In this document: piece after piece, positions 51,503 through 60,369 of the stretch
Numbering within the stretch: the first letter of the stretch is position 1
Layout: each line of letters opens with the position of its first letter
NCBI RefSeq assembly: GCF_030718205.1
Contig: NZ_JAUZQF010000015.1
Location: forward strand, 248,001-312,000
Direction: 5' to 3'
Origin: Nonomuraea turcica
Lineage (GTDB): Bacteria > Actinomycetota > Actinomycetes > Streptosporangiales > Streptosporangiaceae
DNA length: 64,000 bases
The notes under the pieces: generated by a model
The model's database searches: none
Told to the model about the DNA's origin: nothing
The model's input: only the letters and a program-made list of their open reading frames with translations
Made by a program: the position numbers and the translations under genes

Positions 51503-52881
51503 GATGTCTCCTCGACGTAGGCTCGGGTGCGGAGCGGGCGCGCCGGCAGGGCCAGCGCGAGGAAGAACGCCACGGCGAGCAGCGGCGCCATGGCGGCGAA
51601 CACGGGCGGCGCGGCCGCGGCGAACGCGTCGCGGACACCGTCCGGCAGGTCCGACGGGGTGGCGGTGGCGGGGATCCCGGACCTCAGCGTGATGAGCGCG
51701 CCGACGAGCGCGACCCCGGCCGACGCCCCGATCTGCCGCAGGAACGTGACCGAGGAGGTGGCGGTGCCGAGGTCGGCGTGCTCGACGGCGTTCTGCGCGG
51801 CCAGCACCACGACCTGCATGACCAGCCCGACTCCGAGCCCGGTCAGCAGCATCGCACCGGCCAGCGCGAGCGGCGAGCCCCCCGCGACCCCGACTAGCGC
51901 CAGCCCGACGGCCGCCGCCGCCGTGCCCGCGATGGGGTATGGCTTGTACACCCCGGTCCGCGTGATCAGCCGCCCGGACACGACCGTGGTGACGAGGACC
52001 CCGCCCATGAGCGCGGTCACCAGCAGCCCCGCCTGCGTCGCGCTGGTCTCCAGCGCGATCTGCAGATACGCCGGCATGTACGTGATCGTCCCGAACAACG
52101 CGAACCCGATGAGCAGGCTGATCGCCACAGGCACGGCGAAGGCCCGATCGCGGAAGAGCCGCAGCGGCAGGATCGGATCCTTGGCGAAGCGGGCACTGAC
52201 CAGCCACGCCACCACCCCGCCCCCTGCCATCAGCAGGTAGACCGGCTCCCGGGTCTGCCCCACCATGACGACACCCACGACGGCGACGGCGAGCGTGAGC
52301 GCGCCCACGACATCGAACGGCATCCGGTGGTTCTGGGGCCTCGGCAGGCGCAAGGTGACACTCAGCACGACCAGGGCCACCAGCCCGAGCGGCGGGTAGA
52401 TGGCGAAGATCCACCGCCACCCGAGCGAGTCGATGAAGAACCCGCCGACCAGCGGCCCGCCCACGGCGGCCACGACGTACGCGGCGCCGATGAAGCCGAG
52501 ATAGCGGCCCCGCTCACGCGGGCTGACGATCTCCCCGATGATCGCCTGCGCCCCGATCATCAACCCGCCCCCGCCGAGCCCCTGCACCGCGCGGAAGGCG
52601 ATGAACTGCGGCATCGACGTGGCGAGGGCGCACAGCACGGCACCGGTGACGAAGATGACGATGGCGACCTGCATGGTGGGCTTGCGGCCGTACCGGTCGC
52701 CGAGCTTGCCGTAGACGGGCATGACGACGGTGGCGGCGGCGAGGTAGGCGGTGACGACGGCAGGCATCTGATCGAGCCCGCCGAGACTACCCGCCACGGC
52801 CGGGAGAGCGGGAGCCATGATCGTCTGATCGAGCGCGCCCAGCAGCATCGCCAGTATCAGACCCGACAACACAAGACCCAT
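51499..52881 (-). CDS. MFS drug exporter, DHA2 (EmrB/QacA) family
   Basis: This 460-residue transporter with about 13-14 membrane segments has LDQTIMAPALPAVAGSLGG (motif D1-like), GKLGDRYGRKP (motif A) and GPLVGGFFIDSLGWRWIF (motif C, typical of antiporters). It exports drugs in exchange for protons. It is followed by the phosphotransferase-like gene in overlapping frame and controlled by the palindrome just upstream. Confidence 0.9.
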   Translation of the reverse strand: MGLVLSGLILAMLLGALDQTIMAPALPAVAGSLGGLDQMPAVVTAYLAAATVVMPVYGKLGDRYGRKPTMQVAIVIFVTGAVLCALATSMPQFIAFRAVQGLGGGGLMIGAQAIIGEIVSPRERGRYLGFIGAAYVVAAVGGPLVGGFFIDSLGWRWIFAIYPPLGLVALVVLSVTLRLPRPQNHRMPFDVVGALTLAVAVVGVVMVGQTREPVYLLMAGGGVVAWLVSARFAKDPILPLRLFRDRAFAVPVAISLLIGFALFGTITYMPAYLQIALETSATQAGLLVTALMGGVLVTTVVSGRLITRTGVYKPYPIAGTAAAAVGLALVGVAGGSPLALAGAMLLTGLGVGLVMQVVVLAAQNAVEHADLGTATSSVTFLRQIGASAGVALVGALITLRSGIPATATPSDLPDGVRDAFAAAAPPVFAAMAPLLAVAFFLALALPARPLRTRAYVEETS

Positions 52882-52892
52882 GGCACCGCCCC

Positions 52893-52915
52893 TTAGAGAA
52901 CGAATCGTTCTCTAA
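52893..52915. promoter_or_regulatory. 23-bp perfect palindrome, TetR operator of the efflux operon
   Basis: Arms TTAGAGAACGA and TCGTTCTCTAA flank a central A, 12 bases upstream of the MFS start. The high symmetry and the TetR gene in the same operon make it the likely repressor site. Confidence 0.88.
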
Positions 52916-53048
52916 AGAGAATACGATTCAGCCCATAGAAACGCAACGTTCACTATCGGGCCTCGATGCACATGGCCGCCATAGCGGCAGCCTGCTCATG
53001 GCTTCCGTAAGCTTGCCTTGCCGCCCACAATCGAGGAATCGCGCGATG

Positions 53049-54077
53049 TCACCAGCGCGGGCGCCGATCTCCAGCAGGCCCACCGCCCGTTGGGCCCGCC
53101 AGCAAGGCCGCGCCCAAAGGGGTGATGGTGTGAATGACCTGGGTGCCCATCCTCCGGCTGACGATCAGGCCTGCTTCCCGCAACACCTGGGTGTGCTGGC
53201 TCACGCCGGAGGCGTAGATCCGCTGGCGCCGGGCGAGTTCGCCGGTCGTCGCTCCGTCGACGGTGGCACGGAGGATAGCGGCGCGGGTGGGGCCGAGCAG
53301 CCGGGCGTCAGGAGTGCCGGACGCCGGGCGTCCCATTGGCGCGGCCAGCGGGTGATCTCGCTGGATCGGATAGACCACCACCTGCGGCAGCTCGGGATCC
53401 GCCAGCGGCACGGGCGCGCCCCAGCAGAAGTACGAGGGGATCAGCACCAGCCCTCGCCCGCCGAGATGCACGTCCCGGTCCACCGGATGATCCATCGACA
53501 GCACGGGCGGCTCCCAGCGCATGATCGGCCGGAAGCCGGCCAGCATGCCGCCGACTCCACCGTCCAGGAACGCGCGTCCGCGCACCGCCCGGTCAGAGTC
53601 CACCATGCCCTGGATGTCGGACCAGTACGGTGCGATGACCGTGTCGAAATAGCTGTGCAGCCCGTCCCGCAGATCGTGGAAGGCGTCCCGGCGACCGTCG
53701 GCCAATCCCCAGGCCCATGACGGCGTACCCGTCCTGCCCGCCAGCTTGTCCAGCTCCCGGCGGAGCAGCCGCCGCGGCGTGCTCAGCACAGCGTCCACCC
53801 CCGCCTCCAGCCCGAGAACGCCGTCGGGAGGGGTGAGGAAGTCGGGAAAGTAGGAGGACTTGCTGGGGAAGAGCGGCGCCAGGACCCGCCGCACGGTGGC
53901 CATGCCGCCCGTCCGGGCCAGATCATCCCGGGTACGGCTCCGCCAGGCGGCGAACGCGCCCCTGCCCCTGCGCTCCGTCAGACGGTACATGCTCAGCGCG
54001 ATCTCCCAGAGTGGATCGGCCGTCGTGGCGATCCGCGTCCGGGCAAGGTCCTCACTCGTGAAATGGATCCGTAACAT
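53049..54077 (-). CDS. Winged-helix regulator with large N-terminal domain (ArsR-like)
   Basis: This 342-residue protein has an N-terminal domain of about 240 residues that I do not recognise by name (HFTSEDLARTRIATTADPLWEI start). A C-terminal winged helix follows (RLLGPTRAAILRATVDGATT, then YASGVSQHTQVLREAGLIVSRR). Such proteins are usually annotated as ArsR-like or DUF5937 regulators of actinobacteria. It is divergent from the SARP gene. Confidence 0.75.
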   Translation of the reverse strand: MLRIHFTSEDLARTRIATTADPLWEIALSMYRLTERRGRGAFAAWRSRTRDDLARTGGMATVRRVLAPLFPSKSSYFPDFLTPPDGVLGLEAGVDAVLSTPRRLLRRELDKLAGRTGTPSWAWGLADGRRDAFHDLRDGLHSYFDTVIAPYWSDIQGMVDSDRAVRGRAFLDGGVGGMLAGFRPIMRWEPPVLSMDHPVDRDVHLGGRGLVLIPSYFCWGAPVPLADPELPQVVVYPIQRDHPLAAPMGRPASGTPDARLLGPTRAAILRATVDGATTGELARRQRIYASGVSQHTQVLREAGLIVSRRMGTQVIHTITPLGAALLAGPTGGGPAGDRRPRW

Positions 54078-54183
54078 CCGACTTCGCTGTTCATGCTGGG
54101 CTTTTCAGCCATGACTGCAGCGCGTGGACACCCCGTCACGCCCGTGGCCACGATTATCGGCAAACGGGGTGGAAGGCGTAAAG

Positions 54184-57162
54184 GTGGCTGTGCGGTTCCA
54201 TGTTCTCGGACGGATCGAGGTCACCGTACACGAGGCTGTGGTGGATCTAGGGCTTCGCCAGCGCGAGTCGCTCGCGCTGATGCTGCTTCGCGCCAACCGC
54301 ACGGTTACCGTGGACCAACTGGTCGAGGTGTCCTTCGCCGATCCGGTGCCCGAGTCGGCCCTGCGGCAGGTCCGCAACACCGTAGGACGGCTGCGCAGGA
54401 CTCTGGCGGCGGCCGGCTGCCCCGCCGTGATCAAGACCAGGCCGGGCGGCTACCTGCTCGAGGCCGGCCCGGACACGCTCGACCTGCTTGAGTACGCCGG
54501 CCAGGTCGAGGCAGGCCGCCGCTCCGCCGCCGAGGGCCGGCATGCGCAGGCCGTCGCGTCGCTGCGGCGCGGACTGGCGCTGTGGCGGGGCCCCCTCCTG
54601 TCCGACATCGACGCCACCATCCTGGAGGCGGAGAAGGCCGGCGCGGAGGAGGCCCGCCTGGCCGTGCTGGAGGAATGTCTGGAGCTGGAGTTGCGGCTCG
54701 GGCGGCACCGGGAGCTGCTGTCCGAGCTGGCCACGCTCACCAGCGAGCACCCGCTGCGCGAACGGATGTGGGAGCTGCGGATGCTGGCCCTCTACCGGTG
54801 CGGCGCCAAGGCCGATGCGCTGGCGCTCTACCAGGCCGCCCGCCGGACCTTCGTGGCGGAGCTCGGACTCGAGCCGGAGCCGCGCCTGGCCCGGCTGGAG
54901 CAGGCCATCATCACCGGGGATCCCGCACTCGACCTCGACCGGGAGCCCGACCGGCCGTGCCCGGGCCAGCTACCGCCCGACGTGCCGGACTTCACCGGGC
55001 GGGACCGGGCGGCGGCCGAGCTGGAGGCGGTGCTGCGGCCGGAGACCGGACCCGCCATGGCCATGCTGATCGTCACGGGCAAGGCCGGGGTCGGCAAGAC
55101 CACACTCGCCCTGCACGTCGCGCACTGTGTACGAGCACGGTTCCCGGACGGCCAGCTGTTCGCCAGGCTGAGTGCCGTGCAGGATCGGCGCGTGACACCC
55201 GGAGAGGTGCTCGCGCAGTTCCTGCGCGCGCTGGGTGAGCCGGTGCAGGACCTTCCCGCCGGGGAGGACGAGCGCGCGGCCAGGTTCAGGGAACTCCTGT
55301 CCGGGCGGCGGGTCCTGGTCGTGCTGGACGACGCCGTGGACGAGGCTCAGGTACGTCTCCTGCTCCCGGGCGGCGCGGGCTGCGCCGTGCTGGTCACCAG
55401 CAGGTCGAGACTGTGTGCCCTGCCCAGCAGCGGCCGTATGGAGCTGGGAGAGCTGGAGCCCGCCCAGTCGGTACGGTTCCTCGCCAAGGTGGCCGGCGCT
55501 CACCGGCTGCGAGCCGAACGTGAGGCCGCGGACGAGCTCGTACGGCTCTGTGGAAACCTGCCCCTGGCGCTCAGGATCGCCGGCGCCCGGCTCGCCGGCC
55601 GGCCGCACTGGCGGGTCGGCCACATGGCGGAGCGGCTCAGGGACGAGCGGCGGCGGCTCGACGAGCTCGCGCACGGCGATCTGGAGGTACGCAGCAGCAT
55701 CGCGCTGTCGGCCGAAGGGCTCGACCCGGCCGCGCTCCGGCTGCTCTCAGCCCTTGCGCTGACCGACACCCCCGACCTGCCCGGCTGGACCGCGCTCGCC
55801 GCGAACGGGTCGCCCGACCTCGTCGACAGCCTTGTCGACGCCCAGCTCCTTCAGGTGGCCGGGCCTATGCGGTACCGCTTGCACGACCTCGTCCGCGTTT
55901 ACGCCCGCGAGCTCGGCGAGCCCGGCGAGGCCGTCCCCCGCGTGCTCGGCGGCTGGCTGGCACTGGTCGAGCGGGCGCACCGGGCGGTGTACGGGGGCGA
56001 CCACGCGATCCTGCACGGCACGGCCGCCCGCTGGCAACCGCCCGGCCTGGACATCGTCGACACCGACCCCCTCACCTGGTACGAGGCCGAGCGCCCGAAC
56101 ATCGTCGCCGCCGTCCGCCAGGCCGCCGCGCTCGGCCTGGACGAGCTGTGCTGGGACCTGGCCGTCAGCGCGGTTTCGCTGTTCCAGACCCGCGGACACT
56201 ATGACGACTGGGAGGAGACGCATCGGGCCGCCCTCACGGCCACCCGCGCGGCGGACAACACCCGCGGCTCCGCCGCCCTGCTCACCGGGATCGCTCTGCT
56301 GGAGGCATACCGGCACCGCTACGAGCCGGCCGCCACGGCCATCGAGGAGGCCCTGGAACTCTTCGAACGGTGCGGCGACCGGCACGGCTGGGGCCTGGCG
56401 AACGCGGTGGCCGCGTTCGCGTCAGGCATGAGAGGCCTGTACGCCGACGCGGTCGAACAGTGCGAGAAGGCACTGGAGGCGGTACGCCAGGCCGGGGACG
56501 CGGGCGCGGAGATCCTCGTGCTACGCCTGCTCGGTCAACTCCTGCTGGACGTAGGCCACCTCGACTCCGCCCGCCCGTACTTGGCCGAGGCCCTTGCCGC
56601 GAGCCGGACGGTCGACCCGCACGCGCACCCGGAAGTCGTCTACCGGATCGGCGAACTGCTCCTCGCGTCGGGACGGCTGGAGGAGGCCGAGCAGGCGTTC
56701 ACCGACCTGCTCGGCACCGTCACCGGCCTCGGCGACCAGCGTGGAGAGGCCTTCGCCCGTTACGGTCTGGGCTGTCTGCACATCGAGCGGGATCGTCTCG
56801 CCTCGGGCGAGGAGTACCTCCATCAGGCGATCGAGCTGGCCGGTGTCGTGGACGAGCCCTTGGTGGCGGCCAAGGCGTGGCTGGCACTCGGCGCGACCAG
56901 CAGGTTACGCCGTGACCACGAGACGGCGCTGCACCGGCTCGGCCGGGCCGAGCGGCTCGCACGGGCCATCGACTCACCGATCTGGCAGGCGCGCGCCCTG
57001 CACCAGGTGGCCGAGGTGCACGGCGAGCGCGGCTGCGAGCCGGCGGCCGCGGCAGCCCGCGCCCAGGTACGCGACCTCATCGCCGCCATCGGCGGCGTTG
57101 ACCCGGACGTCGAAGCGGGAATCCCCGCCCGGCGGGCCCATCGGACCCGCCCGGCGGGATGA
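54184..57162 (+). CDS. SARP-type regulator with NB-ARC and TPR domains (AfsR-like)
   Basis: This roughly 992-residue regulator has an OmpR-like winged helix (RFHVLGRIEVTVHEAVVDLG), then a BTAD domain (TRPGGYLLEAGPDTLDLLEY onwards, to about residue 255). The NTPase domain has Walker A VTGKAGVGKTTLA at about 298-308 and VLVVLDDAVDEAQ as Walker B. Many tetratricopeptide repeats from about 640 to 960 complete the AfsR layout. Such proteins switch on secondary-metabolite genes. GTG 54184 with GGAAGG upstream is chosen; an ATG at 54124 adds 20 residues. Its natural targets could be the MFS/peptide cassette it converges on. Confidence 0.88.
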   Translation: MAVRFHVLGRIEVTVHEAVVDLGLRQRESLALMLLRANRTVTVDQLVEVSFADPVPESALRQVRNTVGRLRRTLAAAGCPAVIKTRPGGYLLEAGPDTLDLLEYAGQVEAGRRSAAEGRHAQAVASLRRGLALWRGPLLSDIDATILEAEKAGAEEARLAVLEECLELELRLGRHRELLSELATLTSEHPLRERMWELRMLALYRCGAKADALALYQAARRTFVAELGLEPEPRLARLEQAIITGDPALDLDREPDRPCPGQLPPDVPDFTGRDRAAAELEAVLRPETGPAMAMLIVTGKAGVGKTTLALHVAHCVRARFPDGQLFARLSAVQDRRVTPGEVLAQFLRALGEPVQDLPAGEDERAARFRELLSGRRVLVVLDDAVDEAQVRLLLPGGAGCAVLVTSRSRLCALPSSGRMELGELEPAQSVRFLAKVAGAHRLRAEREAADELVRLCGNLPLALRIAGARLAGRPHWRVGHMAERLRDERRRLDELAHGDLEVRSSIALSAEGLDPAALRLLSALALTDTPDLPGWTALAANGSPDLVDSLVDAQLLQVAGPMRYRLHDLVRVYARELGEPGEAVPRVLGGWLALVERAHRAVYGGDHAILHGTAARWQPPGLDIVDTDPLTWYEAERPNIVAAVRQAAALGLDELCWDLAVSAVSLFQTRGHYDDWEETHRAALTATRAADNTRGSAALLTGIALLEAYRHRYEPAATAIEEALELFERCGDRHGWGLANAVAAFASGMRGLYADAVEQCEKALEAVRQAGDAGAEILVLRLLGQLLLDVGHLDSARPYLAEALAASRTVDPHAHPEVVYRIGELLLASGRLEEAEQAFTDLLGTVTGLGDQRGEAFARYGLGCLHIERDRLASGEEYLHQAIELAGVVDEPLVAAKAWLALGATSRLRRDHETALHRLGRAERLARAIDSPIWQARALHQVAEVHGERGCEPAAAAARAQVRDLIAAIGGVDPDVEAGIPARRAHRTRPAG

Positions 57163-57168
57163 GCGGGC

Positions 57169-57255
57169 TCAGTGCCACTCGACAGGCAGCTGCCCTTCGC
57201 TGTGCTCCTGCCACTCGACCGGCGCGTGCCAGTCCAAGCCACGTCCGACCTCCAT
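57169..57255 (-). CDS. 28-residue Trp/His/Glu-rich peptide
   Basis: A perfect ribosome site (AAGGAGGG) lies 6 bases before ATG 57255, which itself follows the MFS exporter stop by 2 bases, so the peptide is translationally coupled to the exporter. The 28 residues include LDWHAPVEWQ and LPVEWH, an imperfect repeat of PVEW, and end in Trp-His. No signal peptide, Cys or known leader was seen. It could be a precursor of an exported ribosomal peptide, a signalling peptide or a tiny regulator. It is below usual gene-calling size and no homologue is known to me. Confidence 0.6.
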   Translation of the reverse strand: MEVGRGLDWHAPVEWQEHSEGQLPVEWH

Positions 57256-57257
57256 GA

Positions 57258-58478
57258 TCATCCCTCCTTTCCGGCGTACTCGTAGGTGTGCCGGGTCGCC
57301 CGCCGCCAGGCGACGCCGACCGGAACCGCAGCCAGCACCCCGATGGCCGCGAACGCCGCGATGCTCGCCGCGGGCCCAACGGCCTCGGCAAGCAGGCCGG
57401 AGCCCAAGATCCCGAGACCCTGCGCGGCGAACAGCCCCGACGCTGCGATGCCGACCGCCTGACCGCGGTACTCGACGGCGATCGACATGACGAACATCGC
57501 GTTCGCGACCACCTGGTAGGCGACGAAGACCCCGGACAGCACGAGCAGCACCAGCGACAGCCAGACCGGCGGCGCGAACACCATCGCCACCAAGGGCACA
57601 CCGGTGAGCACGGTCAACGGGCCCAGCAGCCGTGACCGGACCTCGGCCGAGAGCAAGCGGGTGAGCAGCAAGCCGCCCGCTACCGAGCCGACGGACTCGG
57701 CGGCGAGGAACAGGCCGACTGCCACCGCTCCCGCGCCGATCTGGTCCGCGTACGGCACCGCGAGACCGACCGGCGCGACATAGAAGCCGTAGATCCAAGC
57801 CAGCGCCACCAGCGCGCGGAGCTTGCGGTCGCGCCAGACGAGCCGCACCCCTGCCCGGACGGAACCCAGCATCGTGGCGTCATGCCTGCTCGTGCGGCGC
57901 GGCCGGAGCCCGAAGCGGAACAGCAGCGCGGAGACGGCGAACGTACCCGCGTCCACGAGCAGCGCCACGTGCGGCCCCGCCGCGCTCACCACCACGCCGC
58001 CCAGGGCGAATCCACCGAAATAGGCGATCTGCGCGGCCGAGGACATCACCGCGAGCCCCACCGTGTAGTGATCGCCGCTGAGCATGACCGACATGTTCGC
58101 CGACCGCGCGGCGCGCGCCGGCGCGGTCGCCGTCTGCACTAGGAAAACGAGTAGCCACAGCATGGGCAACGGCAGGCCCGGAATCGCGGCGGCGGCGATG
58201 AGCACGGCCCGGACGAGGTCGCACGCGACCATCACCTCCCGCCGCGGGTAGCGGTCGGCGAGCCCGCTCAACAGCGGTCCGCCGAGCAACTCGGGCACGT
58301 ACGTGAGCGCCACGCTGACCGCGGTGAACACCGGCGAGCCGGTGTCGGCGTAGGCGAGGATGGCCAGCGCCAGCCGCGCGACCTGGTCACCGGCCGTCGA
58401 GAGACTCTGGGCCGCCAGCAGCGCGCGGAATTCCCCCACCGCGAACACGTCGCGGAACCCGGGCGGTCGCTGTCCCAT
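57258..58478 (-). CDS. MFS transporter coupled to the tiny peptide gene
   Basis: This 406-residue MFS_3-type protein has about 12 membrane segments, GLADRYPRREVMVACDLVRA as loop 2-3 motif and AAQGLGILGSGLLAEAVGP near the C-terminus. ATG 58478 has a G-rich site upstream; in-frame GTG starts to 58535 are less likely. The final codons form the ribosome site for the 28-residue peptide gene. It is divergent from a secreted glycine-rich peptide gene. It may export one of these peptides or a metabolite. Confidence 0.87.
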   Translation of the reverse strand: MGQRPPGFRDVFAVGEFRALLAAQSLSTAGDQVARLALAILAYADTGSPVFTAVSVALTYVPELLGGPLLSGLADRYPRREVMVACDLVRAVLIAAAAIPGLPLPMLWLLVFLVQTATAPARAARSANMSVMLSGDHYTVGLAVMSSAAQIAYFGGFALGGVVVSAAGPHVALLVDAGTFAVSALLFRFGLRPRRTSRHDATMLGSVRAGVRLVWRDRKLRALVALAWIYGFYVAPVGLAVPYADQIGAGAVAVGLFLAAESVGSVAGGLLLTRLLSAEVRSRLLGPLTVLTGVPLVAMVFAPPVWLSLVLLVLSGVFVAYQVVANAMFVMSIAVEYRGQAVGIAASGLFAAQGLGILGSGLLAEAVGPAASIAAFAAIGVLAAVPVGVAWRRATRHTYEYAGKEG

Positions 58479-58629
58479 GTGCCTGCCCCCAGACGCTGAT
58501 GTGCTGCTCCGAGCAACATCGCCCGCCGCTGTCATATCGGCGTCATAGTGCTACGGCTATGACGCCGTTATGACACTGCTCGACGAGCCTGGGCAGCAGC
58601 ACAGATCCGCTCCAGACAGGGGGAGAAAC

Positions 58630-58845
58630 ATGCGGATTGTCACCGGAATCGTCGCCGCGGTCATGGGAGTCACACTGCTGACCGGCCTGACGACTCAGGC
58701 CGCGTCAGCGGCCTCGGACAGGAGCGGGCTCGGCAGCAGCAGCGGGCTCGGCGGCGGCAGCGGAATCGGTTCGAGCAGCGGAATCGGCTGGGGTAAGGGG
58801 ATCAGCTCGACCCACGGGGGCAACGCGAGCAGGTTCGGCGGCTAG
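58630..58845 (+). CDS. Secreted glycine/serine hexad-repeat peptide
   Basis: This 71-residue precursor has a signal peptide (MRIVTGIVAAVMGVTLLTGL, cleavage after about residue 27 at ASA). The mature part of about 43 residues is built of hexads: GLGSSS, GLGGGS, GIGSSS, GIGWGK and GISSTH. GGGAG lies 6 bases before ATG 58630. No Cys and no known family. Divergent from the MFS exporter. A self-assembling surface peptide or a modified peptide precursor are possibilities only. Confidence 0.65.
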   Translation: MRIVTGIVAAVMGVTLLTGLTTQAASAASDRSGLGSSSGLGGGSGIGSSSGIGWGKGISSTHGGNASRFGG

Positions 58846-58959
58846 CCCACTTCGTGCGGCCCGTTGTGATGGGGCGGGGATGGTCAGCCACCCCGCCCCA
58901 CGGCAAGGGGGCCCGGCGGGCCGCACAGAGAGCCGGTAACCGGCGACACCGGGAAAGGT

Positions 58960-59106
58960 TCACGTCGTCAGGACCGGGAAGGCGGACGGCACGCTCTCCG
59001 GACTCAGGTACGCCGAAGAGCGGAGGCGTACAGGGCCCAGTCCGCCGGAATCGATCACCCATCTGCCCGCGATGTAGCCGGGAATCTCGACAGCTTGCGT
59101 CGCCAT
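58960..59106 (-). pseudogene. Possible YceI-family N-terminal fragment
   Basis: A 48-codon frame begins ATQAVEIPGYIAGRWVID, like the start of YceI lipocalin-type proteins (usually about 180 residues). It then continues with unrelated sequence to a stop. GGAG precedes the ATG. Probably a truncated gene. Confidence 0.4.
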
Positions 59107-59218
59107 GAGGTCTCCACGGTCTTGTGGAGCGAGCAGGCCCCCGTCCCCGACGGGCCGGGAGCCAGGCTCAATGGAGCTGTTTCTCAACGGCGCCAGCTAC
59201 ATGGTGGCCGCCGTCACG

Positions 59219-60214
59219 TCACCCCTTCGGTACGCAGCCTTTCTCGATCATGTCCTGCTCGAATCCGCGGGCGCCCTCCGTGCCTTTCTTGTCTTTCCAG
59301 GCATGCTCGTTGTTCAGCTTGCCGGTGGCGTGCGCGGTCTCGTGAAGGAGGAAGAACACGCGGAACTGGTCCTCCGACCAGTGCCGGACCGCATTGGCGA
59401 GTGTCGTGAGCCCGGTCCGACCAGACAGGCCCGTGCGGTACTGATCGATCCGGTCACGCTCGAAGAACGGCTTCCACAAGCTGATCGTGGCCTTGCTGCC
59501 CGTGCCGACATCGGCCGGGTCGACGGAGGCGTACGAGTAGTCGCCGTCTTTAAGGGTTAGGTGCGGGTAGGCCCGAATGGCGACCTTGGAGATCGTTTCC
59601 GTGGCGTCGTTGCCACTGAAGTCCAGGAACTCGTCGCAGCTGGTGTTGCCCGTCAGTACGGTGACAGCCCTTTGCCGAAACTTCTTGACCTTCTCCTCGG
59701 TGGTCTCGGCGGCGAATTCAGAGTTCGACTCGGCGTCCGGGTCAGAGCCGTCGCCGTTGGAGTCGATCTCGTTGGTGTCGGTGTCCTCGGAGTCCAGCGT
59801 GCTGCCGGTGTCCTCGGTGCTCTCCGTGCTGTCGGTGGCCTCGGTGCTCTGAGTGTCCTCCGTGGTGTCGGTGGCCTCGTCCGTTGTGGACTGCTCTGCC
59901 TCCAGAGTCGCCTCGGACACGGCATCCCAGTTCTCCGTCTTGACGGTGATCTCCTCGGAGACAGGTTCCTCGGTCTCGTCGGCGGCGGCAGCGTCGGTGG
60001 TGCCGGCCGAGTCCTCGGTCGGGTCGGTCTCGTCGTCGGGCATGGCCGCCGCGGCCAGGGACGCGTCGGTGCACTCGGAGCCCGCGTCCGCGCTGCACGG
60101 GTCAGGATCCGCGATGGCCTGGCTCATCGCCAGCTGCCCTCCGCCGGCCAGGACGGCGAGCGCGCCGGCCACGGCCACGAGGCGGATGCGAGTTGATCGG
60201 GACTTCAGATTCAT
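59219..60214 (-). CDS. Secreted protein with acidic linker and HExxH zincin-like motif
   Basis: This 331-residue exported protein has a signal peptide (residues 1-36) and a low-complexity linker of Asp, Glu, Thr and Ser from about 55 to 170. A compact C-terminal domain contains FLLHETAHATGKLNNEHAW, in which His291, Glu292 and His295 form a zinc metallopeptidase signature. Two Cys in the N-terminus and two in the domain may pair outside the cell. The rest of the domain is not a family I recognise. Enzymatic activity is inferred from the motif alone. Confidence 0.7.
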   Translation of the reverse strand: MNLKSRSTRIRLVAVAGALAVLAGGGQLAMSQAIADPDPCSADAGSECTDASLAAAAMPDDETDPTEDSAGTTDAAAADETEEPVSEEITVKTENWDAVSEATLEAEQSTTDEATDTTEDTQSTEATDSTESTEDTGSTLDSEDTDTNEIDSNGDGSDPDAESNSEFAAETTEEKVKKFRQRAVTVLTGNTSCDEFLDFSGNDATETISKVAIRAYPHLTLKDGDYSYASVDPADVGTGSKATISLWKPFFERDRIDQYRTGLSGRTGLTTLANAVRHWSEDQFRVFFLLHETAHATGKLNNEHAWKDKKGTEGARGFEQDMIEKGCVPKG

Positions 60215-60369
60215 GGGTTTACCTCGTTAGATGCGTCGGTAACAGGCCGGACGTCCGGTCGGCTCGGCTCTGTCTTGGCATGGGGCTGAACCGGGCGGGA
60301 GCGGGTCGGCTCCCGCCGGGCGACTGCTGCGGTCACGCTTTTGAGGCAGGTCAGCGGCGTTGCGGCAGG

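Noticed and set aside
49742..51520. 592-codon plus-strand frame opposite the phosphotransferase-like gene
   Set aside because: Same reason: the opposite strand carries all ATP-grasp and phospho-His motifs.
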